Shown here: positions 26,803 through 36,653 of the stretch, in pieces
How the letters are laid out: each line of letters starts with the position of its first letter
Numbering within the stretch: position 1 is the stretch's first letter
NCBI GenBank assembly: GCA_964556005.1
Contig: CAZKUR010000008.1
Span: 14,087-78,086, forward strand
Length of the DNA: 64,000 nucleotides
Source of the DNA: CAZKUR01 sp964556005
Lineage (GTDB): Bacteria; Bacteroidota; Ignavibacteria; Ignavibacteriales; Ignavibacteriaceae
Reading direction: 5' to 3'
Made by a program: the position numbers and the translations under genes
The notes under the pieces: generated by a model
The model's input: the letters and a program-made list of their open reading frames with translations, nothing else
Told to the model about the DNA's origin: nothing
Database searches by the model: none

Positions 26803-27993
26803 TTAAGCAAGTATAGGAATTATAGAGGTTTGTACTTTTTTACCCGTTGGTATTACCTCACCTGAAGGTTTAATATATACATCTATCTCGCTTCGAACAC
26901 CGAATTCTTTTAAATAAATACCGGGTTCAATCGAGAAAGATGTTGAAGGCAGTAAAAGCCTTTCATCCTTGGTTTCGAAATCATCCATATGGGCACCGCT
27001 TCCGTGAACTTCAGTTGTAATTGAGTGGCCTGTCCGGTGAATAAAGTAATCCCCGTATCCTGCTTTAACTATTACGTTACGCGTTGCATCATCCACTTCA
27101 AAGCCACGCACTTCCTTTTTGTTTTTAAATCTTTCAACAACAAGATTTAACGCAGCATCCCGTGCTTCGGCAACAATATTAAATATTTTTGTGTATTTAT
27201 CAGGGACTTTATCACCGGTAAAACCAACCCAGGTAATATCTGCAAAAACTCCGGATGGTTTATTGACTTTTGCCCATAAATCAATTAATACAAAGTCATC
27301 TTTATTTATAGGCTTATTTATTTCTTTGGATGGAGCATAATGCGGATTTCCGCTGTTCTCATTAACACCGACTATCGGCGGAGAATCAGTAAAATAATTT
27401 CGCTTTGCAAATTCCGACATAATAAATTCCTGAACATCAAATTCATTTATCTTTTTGTTGTTTGATAAATTTTGCTTAATGAAATTGAATGAAGAATCTA
27501 CTATATCGGTTAGCGCTGCAGCAACAGGTATGTTTTCTTTAAATTGTTCTTCACTCCAGGTAGCCGCGAACATGGAAATCAAATCTCCGCTGCTTTTAAT
27601 TTCAACCCCGAAAGATTTAATTTGTTCAATTGTACCGGCATCAACTTTTGAAACATATGGAATTGCGTTCATAGGGGAATATTCCATCACTATTGTTTTA
27701 GAACCTTTCAACGTATTCTTCAAGTGCTCGGTTAATGAGGGATGACTCGAATAAACTAATTTTGTTCCCGGCAGATGATCGAGGTGCCATGCTTCGATAC
27801 CGTTAACTATTTTTATAGGATTCCCTTCTTTTGGTATGTAATAAAAAAATCTCCTTGTCAGATGAGCTTCGTTAGGGATTTTCAGTATCTCCGTTGCCAG
27901 ATCGTTGCTTTTTCGAAAATCGTAAAACAACCATCCGTCGCAATTCATTTCTTTAATTATTTTTTGAATTTTTCCAAGATTAAATTCGCTCAT
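26803..27993 (-). CDS. M24 family metallopeptidase (Xaa-Pro aminopeptidase-like)
   Basis: A 396-residue creatinase/prolidase-fold protein. The N-terminal non-catalytic domain is followed by a C-terminal pita-bread domain with the dinuclear metal ligands in LIDLWAKVN (Asp), FADITWVGF (Asp), HRTGHSIT (His) and FSIEPGIYL (Glu). These enzymes cleave N-terminal Xaa-Pro bonds. Two ATGs are adjacent (27996 and 27993); GGAG at 28003-28000 is better spaced from the second. Transcribed toward the repeat element and convergent with the respiratory operon. Confidence 0.88.
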   Translation of the reverse strand: MSEFNLGKIQKIIKEMNCDGWLFYDFRKSNDLATEILKIPNEAHLTRRFFYYIPKEGNPIKIVNGIEAWHLDHLPGTKLVYSSHPSLTEHLKNTLKGSKTIVMEYSPMNAIPYVSKVDAGTIEQIKSFGVEIKSSGDLISMFAATWSEEQFKENIPVAAALTDIVDSSFNFIKQNLSNNKKINEFDVQEFIMSEFAKRNYFTDSPPIVGVNENSGNPHYAPSKEINKPINKDDFVLIDLWAKVNKPSGVFADITWVGFTGDKVPDKYTKIFNIVAEARDAALNLVVERFKNKKEVRGFEVDDATRNVIVKAGYGDYFIHRTGHSITTEVHGSGAHMDDFETKDERLLLPSTSFSIEPGIYLKEFGVRSEIDVYIKPSGEVIPTGKKVQTSIIPILA

Positions 27994-28264
27994 CATATTC
28001 TCCTTAAATTTAAATTATTACAACAAAATTACTGAATATAAAAAATGAAATCTACCTTCCAATATTTTTTGGAGTAGTATTACGATTAATATCACCATTA
28101 GTATTACTTAACTTCATTTAATTTTTCCTCTTTGATATGTCCTGAATTTATTAAATAATAAGAATTTTTTAATATTCTGAAATAATTTTAGTTTGTTTCT
28201 TTTTATAACATTAATTATCTTTTCATACAATTTACTTGTATTAAATTATTATTTAGGGAGTACA

Positions 28265-31177
28265 ATGAAAATAAAGAGTTTATACCTTTTTTTGTTGATT
28301 TCGATTCTTTCTTTCTCCTATGCTACGGCACAAGTGACATCGCAATCCGATACAGGTAGTGTAAATTCCGGTGCTATTCTTACAACAACCAATTTTTCTA
28401 AAGCGATTACTAACCCAGGAATTACACGTCGAGTTATCAGAAATGAATTTGATTACAGCGAACCCCCAACTATGCCTAATATATCTTCTCCGCCTTACGG
28501 TTCTAATTACATTAATGATAAAGGTGCGGCGATGAAGGTATTAGGTGGTACGGGGAGCGAACCTTTTATGTTCAAAGATTTTCCCGGCATTCCTATGGGT
28601 AATTCTATTCCGCCCGACCCAAATATGGCAGTAGGACCCAATTATGTTGTTGCTGAGGTTAACACTTCAATTAGCATCTGGGATAAAAACGGCAATTTAT
28701 TAAAAGTTATGCCGGCCGATTCCTGGTTCGGACCTCTTTTACCAAATTCAGGAGCATTTGATCCTCAAATAGTCTATGATCATTATGATAATAGATGGAT
28801 TATGGTTTGGGATAATGAAAATGATGCGACACAAACTGCTTATCATATGATTGCGGTTTCCGATGATGATAATCCTTTGGGGACTTGGTATGCATGGGCT
28901 CTTCCTGCTAATAAAAATGGCAACAATAATTCCTTTACATGGGGGGATTATGAACATGTTGGTTATGATCAGCAGGCTGTTTATATTACATCAAATCAAT
29001 TTGCATTCGGCGGATACTTTCAATACACTAAAATCAGAGTTATCCCCAAATCCGTTTTGTATACTTCACTTGCCGGAAGACTAACTTATACGGATTTTTG
29101 GAATATTACATATCCCGGAAACTCTCAAAAAGTTTTTGGAATTCAGCCAACAGTTACTTATGGTAATAATTCCGATTATTTTCTTATAAACGCGCCTACA
29201 AGTAATTCAAGTATAAATTATCTTTCATTATACAAAATATCAAATCCTGCAACTTCACCCGTTTTAACTGGCAGCACTGTAGCAGTAACTCCATATTATA
29301 ATACACCAAATGCAAATCAGCTTGGCGGTGGTAGTATGTTAATTGAAGCCGGCGGAAGCAGGTTCTATGAAAGAGGATTTGTTAGAGGAGATACTTTATG
29401 GAATGTACATGCTGTACGGAATCCTACCAACTCAGCTTATTCAGCAGTTAGTTATTATAAGATTGATGTTTCAACGAGCACTGCTATCGATGATATTACA
29501 TTTGGATTAGTCGGTTATTGGTATCTGTATCCTGCTTTGGCTGTTGATCCTGATGGTAATGTCGGTATAACTTACAGCCGCTCCGGTACCGATGAATATG
29601 TTGGTGCTTATTTTGCGGGACTAAAAAATGGTTCGGCCGACTTTAGCGGTAGTCAGTTGATAAGGGCAGGACAAGGAAATTATGTAGTAGATTTTGGAAG
29701 CGGTAGAAATAGGTGGGGTGATTATTTAGGTGCTGCATTAGATCCATCCAATCCGTATAATATTTGGTTTTTCACAGAATATGTATCTTCAACCAATACA
29801 TGGAATACACATGTTAGTGCAACGAGGGTAATTCCTTTTTCGGACGCCTATGTTGTTCCAAAAGAAAAGACTCTGAATTTCGGAAATCTTGAAATAAATC
29901 ATGCTGACACACTTTCGGTGATTATCTCAAATTATGGAACTCCACCTCTAAACATCACCAGCATCGCTGATTCATCGGGCCCATATCATTTTATTTCAAA
30001 TATTACTTTCCCATATACTTTAAATACTTTCGATTCATCAACCTTAACATTTACCTTTAATCCTACTCAAGCCGATACTTTTGAAGTTGTTTATCCCATT
30101 GCTTTAAACGATACCAGCTTTCATGGCATTACTCTTTGGGGAAATGCATTCCAGATTCATGAGGCTCAGAATAATTTATTATACGGTTCGACAGGAGTAG
30201 GAAATAATAATAATTTCATTAAAATCGATAAAGGATCGGGAGCAGGACAAAATATCGGTCCATTATTTTACAGCAGCATTAAATCTATTACAGTAGATCC
30301 GGTATCGAAAATAATTTATGGTATTTCTCCAACTGCCGGCGGAACCGATCTTGTAAGAATAAATGCTGAAGCAGGAGATTCATATTTATTATACACGCTT
30401 AATCTTACTAATATGTCTGGAATTGCATTTGATACTACCGGTACTTTATACGCTGCTTCGAAAATCGGGAAAATTTATAAAATTAATTTAGATGGTTTTA
30501 GCGATACTTTGGTTGCTAATGCCGGCGCAGTAATTAATAACATTGCATTTAATCCTAAGACCAATGAACTTTGGGCTACTCCTTATTTATTTGCAGGAGC
30601 GAATGCAGATTTAATATTCAAAATAAATTTGGCAAGCGATGATACTATTAGAGTCGGTCATACCGGATTATCAGTATCGACTAATGATATTGTTTTTGAT
30701 GAACAAGGGAATTTATTTGGAGTAACCGGTACAAATAGTCAACCGAATGATTTTATTAGTATCGATACTTCAACTGCAGCTGGAACTGTTATCGGCTCGA
30801 CAAATATAAATGATATTACCAGTCTGACTTATCTTCCAAGTACGGTTAATGGAATTGTTAACAACACTCATAGCAATATCCCGGATAAATTCAGCTTAAT
30901 GCAGAATTACCCGAATCCTTTCAACCCTTCAACTACTATTGAATATAATCTGCCCGTTAATTCAGATGTTCAGGTAAATATATACAATATTCTAGGTGAA
31001 CTGGTTAATCAATTAGTTAATAAAAATGAAACTGCTGGACATCATCAGTTAATCTGGAATTCGAACAATGGAAACGGAAAGAAAATCAGCAGTGGCATAT
31101 ATTTCTATGAACTAAAAGCTCAGGGCACAAATGGAAAATCATTTTCTCAGGTAAAGAAGATGATCCTGCTTAAATAG
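28265..31177 (+). CDS. Secreted protein with type IX secretion C-terminal sorting domain
   Basis: A 970-residue exported protein. It has a signal peptide (MKIKSLYLFLLISILSFSYATAQ). A long middle region with propeller-like motifs (PPDPNMAVGPNYVVAEVN, YDHYDNRWIMVWDNE) covers about residues 80-530. Next come an Ig-like/choice-of-anchor segment (LNFGNLEINHADTLSVIISN) and a second set of repeats. The C-terminal type A sorting domain (QNYPNPFNPSTTIEY ... VKKMILLK) directs export by the type IX system to the cell surface. The frame is open from 28193, but the ATG at 28265 has AGGGAG upstream and starts the signal peptide. Substrate unknown. Confidence 0.88.
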   Translation: MKIKSLYLFLLISILSFSYATAQVTSQSDTGSVNSGAILTTTNFSKAITNPGITRRVIRNEFDYSEPPTMPNISSPPYGSNYINDKGAAMKVLGGTGSEPFMFKDFPGIPMGNSIPPDPNMAVGPNYVVAEVNTSISIWDKNGNLLKVMPADSWFGPLLPNSGAFDPQIVYDHYDNRWIMVWDNENDATQTAYHMIAVSDDDNPLGTWYAWALPANKNGNNNSFTWGDYEHVGYDQQAVYITSNQFAFGGYFQYTKIRVIPKSVLYTSLAGRLTYTDFWNITYPGNSQKVFGIQPTVTYGNNSDYFLINAPTSNSSINYLSLYKISNPATSPVLTGSTVAVTPYYNTPNANQLGGGSMLIEAGGSRFYERGFVRGDTLWNVHAVRNPTNSAYSAVSYYKIDVSTSTAIDDITFGLVGYWYLYPALAVDPDGNVGITYSRSGTDEYVGAYFAGLKNGSADFSGSQLIRAGQGNYVVDFGSGRNRWGDYLGAALDPSNPYNIWFFTEYVSSTNTWNTHVSATRVIPFSDAYVVPKEKTLNFGNLEINHADTLSVIISNYGTPPLNITSIADSSGPYHFISNITFPYTLNTFDSSTLTFTFNPTQADTFEVVYPIALNDTSFHGITLWGNAFQIHEAQNNLLYGSTGVGNNNNFIKIDKGSGAGQNIGPLFYSSIKSITVDPVSKIIYGISPTAGGTDLVRINAEAGDSYLLYTLNLTNMSGIAFDTTGTLYAASKIGKIYKINLDGFSDTLVANAGAVINNIAFNPKTNELWATPYLFAGANADLIFKINLASDDTIRVGHTGLSVSTNDIVFDEQGNLFGVTGTNSQPNDFISIDTSTAAGTVIGSTNINDITSLTYLPSTVNGIVNNTHSNIPDKFSLMQNYPNPFNPSTTIEYNLPVNSDVQVNIYNILGELVNQLVNKNETAGHHQLIWNSNNGNGKKISSGIYFYELKAQGTNGKSFSQVKKMILLK

Positions 31178-31203
31178 AGTTAATTTTACTTATTATTAAA
31201 CAA

Positions 31204-31233
31204 AGCCGGAATTTATTTTCCGGCTTTTTTTTA
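31204..31233 (+). terminator. Rho-independent terminator
   Basis: AGCCGGAA (31204-31211) pairs with TTCCGGCT (31218-31225), followed by a run of T to 31232. It lies 26 bp after the T9SS protein stop. Confidence 0.88.
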
Positions 31234-31356
31234 AGTCCTTCATTGAAAATTCCAACTAAAAACCTTAAAAATGAAACTTTTAGGCTAAATATTCTTTCAT
31301 TATATTTAATCTTTTAATTCTAAAACAATTGATTTTTATACACTTGCGGAGAGTGA

Positions 31357-33927
31357 ATGTTCAAATTATTAGGTACATACTATGTAATTCCATACTTACC
31401 GGAAAACCTTGAAAATTTAAGAGAAGTTGCCTATAATCTTTATTGGAGCTGGGATTCCGATTCACGAAATCTTTTTAGAAGGCTCGACCGGGAGCTTTGG
31501 GAAGAAACCAACCATAACCCGGTTAGAATGCTTGGAAATATTAGTCAGGATAGATTGGAAGAGGTATCCCGCGATGATGGTTTTATTGCTCACTTAAACA
31601 GGGTACATAAAAAACTTCAAGAATACTTAGGAGCAAAAACATGGTTCTCCAAGAATTTCAAAACCCCCAAGGATTTTAACATAGTCTATTTTTCTGCCGA
31701 GTTCGGCCTAACAGAATGCTTGCAGACATACTCCGGCGGATTGGGTGTGCTTGCAGGGGATCATTTGAAGGCATGCAGCGATCTCGGTATTCCTCTTATC
31801 GGAATGGGATTACTTTATAAGGAAGGCTACTTCCAGCAGTATCTGAATTCGGATGGATGGCAGCATGAGAGATATGAGATAAACGATTTTGATAATCTTC
31901 CGATGACTTTAGTTTTGAACAAAGATAATGAACCGCTGATCGAGTCGGTTTCCTTCATAAATAGAAAAGTATATTTCCAGATTTGGAAAATTCAAATTGG
32001 AAGAATTCCGCTATATCTGCTTGATACAAATATTCAATTAAATTCAGAGGAAGATAGAAAAATTACACGGACACTGTACGGTGGTAATGTAGAAACAAGA
32101 ATTCAACAGGAAATAATTCTCGGAATCGGCGGAGTTAGAACAATACATGCAATGGGTATTCGCCCAATGGTTTGTCATATGAATGAAGGGCATTCTGCAT
32201 TTTTATCACTTGAGCGGATACGGATGGCTATAATGAAGGATGGATTATCATTTAAAGAGGGTAGGGAAATTGGATACCACTCAAATATATTTACCACCCA
32301 TACACCGGTTCCGGCAGGTATTGATGTATTTTCAAATGAGCTTATCGAAAAGTACCTTGGTGATTATTATAGAAATGAATTGAAAATTAGCGGACGTGAA
32401 TTCTATAAATTAGGTACAATCTATGAAGAAAGAGAACCTAGCGTATTTAATATGGCCCATCTTGCAATGAACACAGCGGGATATATAAACGGAGTTAGTA
32501 AACTACACAGCGAGGTTTCGAGAAAAATGTGGGTATCCGGTTATCCGCAGGTACCTTTTAATGAAATTCCAATCGGATATGTTACAAACGGAGTTCACAT
32601 TCGTTCACATATTTCGCGCGAGATTGAAGAACTTTTCATTCAGTATATCGGAGAAAAGTGGGTAACTGATCCTGCGTCAAGCAATTTGTGGGAAAAAATT
32701 GACAAAATACCGGACGAAGAATTTTGGAGGGTACATGAACGTAGAAGGGAGAGATTGGTTGCTTTTGCCCGTAGAAGGTTAATACAGCAGCTCAAATCAA
32801 GAGGCGGAAGCCAGGCGGAGATAGCAAGCGCTACGGAAATTCTTGACCCTAATGCTTTAACAATCGGGTTTGCAAGACGTTTTGCAACATATAAACGGGC
32901 AACGTTGATCTTCAGGGATATTGAAAGGCTTTTAAATATTCTAAACGATAAAGAACATCCGGTTCAAATTATTTTTGCCGGTAAAGCACATCCGAAGGAT
33001 GAAGAAGGAAAGAGGCTCATCCAGGAGATTTATCAATTTACCAAGCAAGAACAATTTAAAAGACGGGTTGTATTTATCGAAAATTATGATATGAATGTCG
33101 CTCATCATTTAGTTGAAGGCTGCGATATATGGTTGAATAATCCGCGCCGTCCGCTTGAAGCCAGTGGAACTTCAGGTATGAAAGTAGTAGCAAACGGCTG
33201 TTTGAATTTCAGCGTCCTTGACGGCTGGTGGGATGAGGGATTTGATCCCGAAGTCGGCTGGAGAATAGGAAACGGCGAAGAGTATTACGATCCCGATTAT
33301 CAGGATGATGTTGAATCAAGGCAGCTTTATACGATGCTTGAAACCCAGATAATTCCTTTGTTTTATTCGATTGGTTCCGACGGGCTGCCGAGAGAATGGA
33401 TAACCAAAATAAAAAATTCACTTAAAAAGTTAGCTCCGTATTTTAATACACATAGAATGGTGCAGGAATATCTTCATAATTATTATTTGCCTTCTTTGGA
33501 AAAAAGAGCAGTTTTAATGGATAATAAATACAGCGAAGTAAAAGCTTTTACTGCATGGAAAGAAAAATTAATAGCCCATTGGCAGTCGATTAAAATAGTT
33601 GGCATAAAAAATAACGGGAACGGTTCAGCGGTCTATGTTGGCCAGAATTTTCCTGTAAATGTTGAAGTTAATTTAGGCGAGCTTAAACCGGAAGATGTTG
33701 AGGTACAAGCCTATTATGGCCCTGTTGAAAAACAGGATAATCCGAATTATTTTTCGTATGTTGTTTTGGACGTTGATCATCAAGAAGATAAAACCGGCAA
33801 TTATCATTACACTGGGAATATCAAATGCGAACATAGCGGACAGCAGTGCTTTACTATTAGGATTTTACCAAAACATCCTTTACTTATTCATCCTTTTGAA
33901 ATCAGTCTTATTTATTGGGCAAATTAA
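31357..33927 (+). CDS. glgP: Alpha-glucan (glycogen/maltodextrin) phosphorylase
   Basis: An 856-residue GT35 enzyme that releases glucose-1-phosphate from alpha-1,4-glucans. It is the shorter bacterial/archaeal type with an N-terminal DUF3417-like region (NLYWSWDSDSRNLFRRLD), then YFSAEFGLTE, HMNEGHSAFL, THTPVPAGIDVF and the pyridoxal-phosphate site GTSGMKVVANG with Lys609. It ends with an extra beta-rich domain of about 130 residues. The ATG at 31357 follows GCGGAGAG. The gene is followed within 10 bp by an unknown gene on the same strand. Confidence 0.95.
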   Translation: MFKLLGTYYVIPYLPENLENLREVAYNLYWSWDSDSRNLFRRLDRELWEETNHNPVRMLGNISQDRLEEVSRDDGFIAHLNRVHKKLQEYLGAKTWFSKNFKTPKDFNIVYFSAEFGLTECLQTYSGGLGVLAGDHLKACSDLGIPLIGMGLLYKEGYFQQYLNSDGWQHERYEINDFDNLPMTLVLNKDNEPLIESVSFINRKVYFQIWKIQIGRIPLYLLDTNIQLNSEEDRKITRTLYGGNVETRIQQEIILGIGGVRTIHAMGIRPMVCHMNEGHSAFLSLERIRMAIMKDGLSFKEGREIGYHSNIFTTHTPVPAGIDVFSNELIEKYLGDYYRNELKISGREFYKLGTIYEEREPSVFNMAHLAMNTAGYINGVSKLHSEVSRKMWVSGYPQVPFNEIPIGYVTNGVHIRSHISREIEELFIQYIGEKWVTDPASSNLWEKIDKIPDEEFWRVHERRRERLVAFARRRLIQQLKSRGGSQAEIASATEILDPNALTIGFARRFATYKRATLIFRDIERLLNILNDKEHPVQIIFAGKAHPKDEEGKRLIQEIYQFTKQEQFKRRVVFIENYDMNVAHHLVEGCDIWLNNPRRPLEASGTSGMKVVANGCLNFSVLDGWWDEGFDPEVGWRIGNGEEYYDPDYQDDVESRQLYTMLETQIIPLFYSIGSDGLPREWITKIKNSLKKLAPYFNTHRMVQEYLHNYYLPSLEKRAVLMDNKYSEVKAFTAWKEKLIAHWQSIKIVGIKNNGNGSAVYVGQNFPVNVEVNLGELKPEDVEVQAYYGPVEKQDNPNYFSYVVLDVDHQEDKTGNYHYTGNIKCEHSGQQCFTIRILPKHPLLIHPFEISLIYWAN

Positions 33928-33936
33928 TATAAAAAA

Positions 33937-35097
33937 ATGTTATTAGAAACCCTGACAAAAAATAAAAACAACCTAATTATCTTTTCCCAAAATATTTTTG
34001 ATTTTGATAATAATTTTAAAATTCTAAATAAAGATGTTCCGGATAAAAAAATAATAAAGGTGCCTTACCGGGAAGTCTGTAAATTTGTCGATCTCGACAT
34101 TCCAAAAAATTTATTAGTTTATAGATTACTTACAAACATTAAAAAATTTGAGATTTTATACCCCAAGTACGGTTATTATGTCTTAATTCAGGGTTCTCCG
34201 GAACTGATTTATTTCGACCCTGTTTTTGCTGTTAAAGAATTGGAAAATTTCGATGAAGAACTGGATTTTGAAAATTTACGGTTCCGGATTCAGCAGGTAG
34301 GCCTTACTCTTTTCAGTAAAAAAAATAATCTCCCTGTTTACAGGGAATTATATGCAATCGATCTAAAAGCAGATGAAGCGCAAAATCAAAATGATAGTAT
34401 CTTTGTTGAAGCTTATCTATCAAAATTAGCGTTGAATAAATATTCCTATCAAGCAAAATTAAAAGAAGCCGGTAAGAAAACTATAGAAGATTTAAAACCA
34501 CCCGATAAAAAAATTCCCAATGTTCCTGGAGTACCGGACAAAAAAACAAATGAAGATTTTAACGAGCTCGAGAATAAAATTCCTAAAGATTTAGAATCGT
34601 TGAACAAAAAAATACCGACACTGACAAATAAATTCGAGTCGTTTGAAGAAAGATTTAAACAAATTACTGAAAGAGCAACCGAACTTGAAAAGCTGAAATT
34701 GAAAAAGGCTGAAGACGAAAGCAAAGCGAAGTTGCAAAAGCATGGAATTGAAGAAGATGATGAATTTGATTCAAGTGAAGTTGTGAAATTGTCGATTGCT
34801 AATTTCCTTAAGGCAAAGCCTAATTTCTTTACGGTAAACGAAAATGAAAGAATATTAAATAATACTCTTGCCGGAACTTGTTCACAGGAAAAATCAGATG
34901 ATATAGAAATTAAAAAATCCGAGTTTAGTGATTTTTTAAAAAGCAAGAGAACTTCGAATGTAAATATTCAAAATGCAGTTGAATCAAAGAAAGCTGACGA
35001 TCAACAAAAACTGGAAGTATTCGAGACAAACCCTGAAGTTAATAAAAAAATTGCAGCTAAAAGAGATAAGAGATTTGTGCTTAGAATAAAAGATTAA
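33937..35097 (+). CDS. Unknown protein with coiled-coil middle
   Basis: A 386-residue protein that I do not recognise. Residues 1-155 look globular and mixed alpha/beta (KYGYYVLIQGSPELIYFDPV). Residues about 170-275 are charged, repetitive in KKIP segments (PPDKKIPNVPGVPDKK; DLESLNKKIPTL), and likely coiled coil. The last 100 residues are hydrophilic and end in basic residues. There is no signal peptide. It lies 9 bp after glgP and its stop overlaps by 4 bp the convergent end of the AAA ATPase gene, which may limit simultaneous expression of the two strands. Confidence 0.7.
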   Translation: MLLETLTKNKNNLIIFSQNIFDFDNNFKILNKDVPDKKIIKVPYREVCKFVDLDIPKNLLVYRLLTNIKKFEILYPKYGYYVLIQGSPELIYFDPVFAVKELENFDEELDFENLRFRIQQVGLTLFSKKNNLPVYRELYAIDLKADEAQNQNDSIFVEAYLSKLALNKYSYQAKLKEAGKKTIEDLKPPDKKIPNVPGVPDKKTNEDFNELENKIPKDLESLNKKIPTLTNKFESFEERFKQITERATELEKLKLKKAEDESKAKLQKHGIEEDDEFDSSEVVKLSIANFLKAKPNFFTVNENERILNNTLAGTCSQEKSDDIEIKKSEFSDFLKSKRTSNVNIQNAVESKKADDQQKLEVFETNPEVNKKIAAKRDKRFVLRIKD

Positions 35098-36605
35098 TAT
35101 AAATCGGGATCTTTGCCTTCAATATCTATATCATCTTCCTCCTTGGACATACTGAACATCGAGCTTAACATATCTTTAAATTTCAAACTGTTCTCAAGTT
35201 TAAATTTGCTCAGCATCGAATATTCCGCTAAACCGTGAAGAACGAATTCCATCAACAATAATTGTGATTTTTCTTCTTCATTCGGAAAATATTTTTTTAC
35301 CACTTCTTTCAGGCCGGGTACTTTAGTTAGAGCTTCACAATATTTTTTATCGGGAAGATCTGTCATTAAATCTAATATATTGCCTTTGTTGAACCAATTG
35401 ATTATTGTCTGATACGGATTTTGTTCCTGGCTTTTTTTCAATTTATCGGGAGTCGGAAAATATTTATCAAACAAAGTCCTGATTGCTTTACTAATTAATA
35501 TGTTTGCAACTTTCGACGGGCCTTCCTGCTCGCCTTCATAAACCAATTCTATTTTGCCTGTTATTGACGGTATAACGCCATACATGTCCGATATTCTTAG
35601 ATGAGTTTTTTGTTCATTATTTCTAATCATTCTTCGTTCGGCAGTGCTGATTAAATTCTCATATCCGGAAATTGTAAGTCGCGCAGATACACCGCTTTTC
35701 GGATCGATGTATTCACTCTGCCTTGCCTCAAAAGCAATTTGCTCGACAAGATCTTTTAAAAGATCATGGCTCACTATTCCCATTTTTTGTTCGGCAGTGA
35801 ATTTCGATTCCTGCTCGGTTATCAATCTAGAAAGCTCGATGGTTTTCGGATAATGGGTAAGTATCTGGCTGTCAATTCTATCTTTTAAAGGAGTTACAAT
35901 CGATCCGCGGTTCGTGTAATCTTCAGGGTTTGCCGTGAATACAAATTGAATATCCAGGGGAAGCCTGATTTTAAATCCTCTTATTTGAATATCCCTTTCC
36001 TGAAGAATATTAAATAATGCCACTTGTATTCTTGCCTGTAAGTCGGGGAGTTCATTTATAGCAAAGATTCCCCGGTGCGATCTTGGAATCAACCCGAAGT
36101 GAATTACTCTTTCATCGGAGTAGGGAAGTTTTAAAGAAGCAGCCTTTATAGGATCGACATCTCCGATTAAATCTGCAATAGTAACATCCGGTGTAGCCAG
36201 TTTTTCAGTATATCTTTCGGAACGGTGCATCCATTCGATTGGAGTTTGATCTTTAAATTCGTTAATAATATCTTTTGCTTTTCTCGAAAGCGGAAAGAAA
36301 GGATCATCATTTAATTCCGAACCAGCCACGATTGGAATGTATTCATCCAACAGATTGATGAATAACCGTGCGATTTTTGTTTTGGCTTGACCACGGAGGC
36401 CCAGCAAAATTAAGTTATGCCTCGAAAGAATTGCCGTTTCGATATCCGGGATTACAGAATCTTCGTAACCCAATATTCCTTCGAATGGATTTTTCCCATT
36501 CCTCAGGCTTTCAATTAAATTGTCACGCATCTCCGATTTAATAGACCGGGTTTTATATTGGCTTTTTTTTAAATCGCCAAACGTTTTTATATTTTTGTAA
36601 TTCAT
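35094..36605 (-). CDS. AAA+ ATPase of the magnesium-chelatase ChlI/MoxR type
   Basis: A 503-residue ATPase. The Walker A is GLRGQAKT (residues 69-76). The Walker B-like strand is GIFAINELPDL, in which the usual Asp is Asn before the Glu. Sensor and arginine-finger segments follow (VFTANPEDYTNRGSIVTPLKDR). A helical C-terminal part of about 200 residues is specific to this group. The downstream gene encodes a vWA protein; such AAA/vWA pairs act together as chaperone-like motors inserting metals or remodelling complexes. A TTG precedes the ATG at 36605. Not a chlorophyll-pathway enzyme: no bch genes are present. The target is unknown. Confidence 0.88.
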   Translation of the reverse strand: MNYKNIKTFGDLKKSQYKTRSIKSEMRDNLIESLRNGKNPFEGILGYEDSVIPDIETAILSRHNLILLGLRGQAKTKIARLFINLLDEYIPIVAGSELNDDPFFPLSRKAKDIINEFKDQTPIEWMHRSERYTEKLATPDVTIADLIGDVDPIKAASLKLPYSDERVIHFGLIPRSHRGIFAINELPDLQARIQVALFNILQERDIQIRGFKIRLPLDIQFVFTANPEDYTNRGSIVTPLKDRIDSQILTHYPKTIELSRLITEQESKFTAEQKMGIVSHDLLKDLVEQIAFEARQSEYIDPKSGVSARLTISGYENLISTAERRMIRNNEQKTHLRISDMYGVIPSITGKIELVYEGEQEGPSKVANILISKAIRTLFDKYFPTPDKLKKSQEQNPYQTIINWFNKGNILDLMTDLPDKKYCEALTKVPGLKEVVKKYFPNEEEKSQLLLMEFVLHGLAEYSMLSKFKLENSLKFKDMLSSMFSMSKEEDDIDIEGKDPDLY

Positions 36606-36653
36606 CAAATTGAGTAAACTCCTAAGCTATTTTTGAGGCAGGAAACCGAAGAA

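Noticed and set aside
34449..34946. 165-codon minus-strand frame rich in Ser and Phe
   Set aside because: It is the antisense shadow of the Lys/Glu-rich coiled-coil part of the gene at 33937; composition is artefactual.
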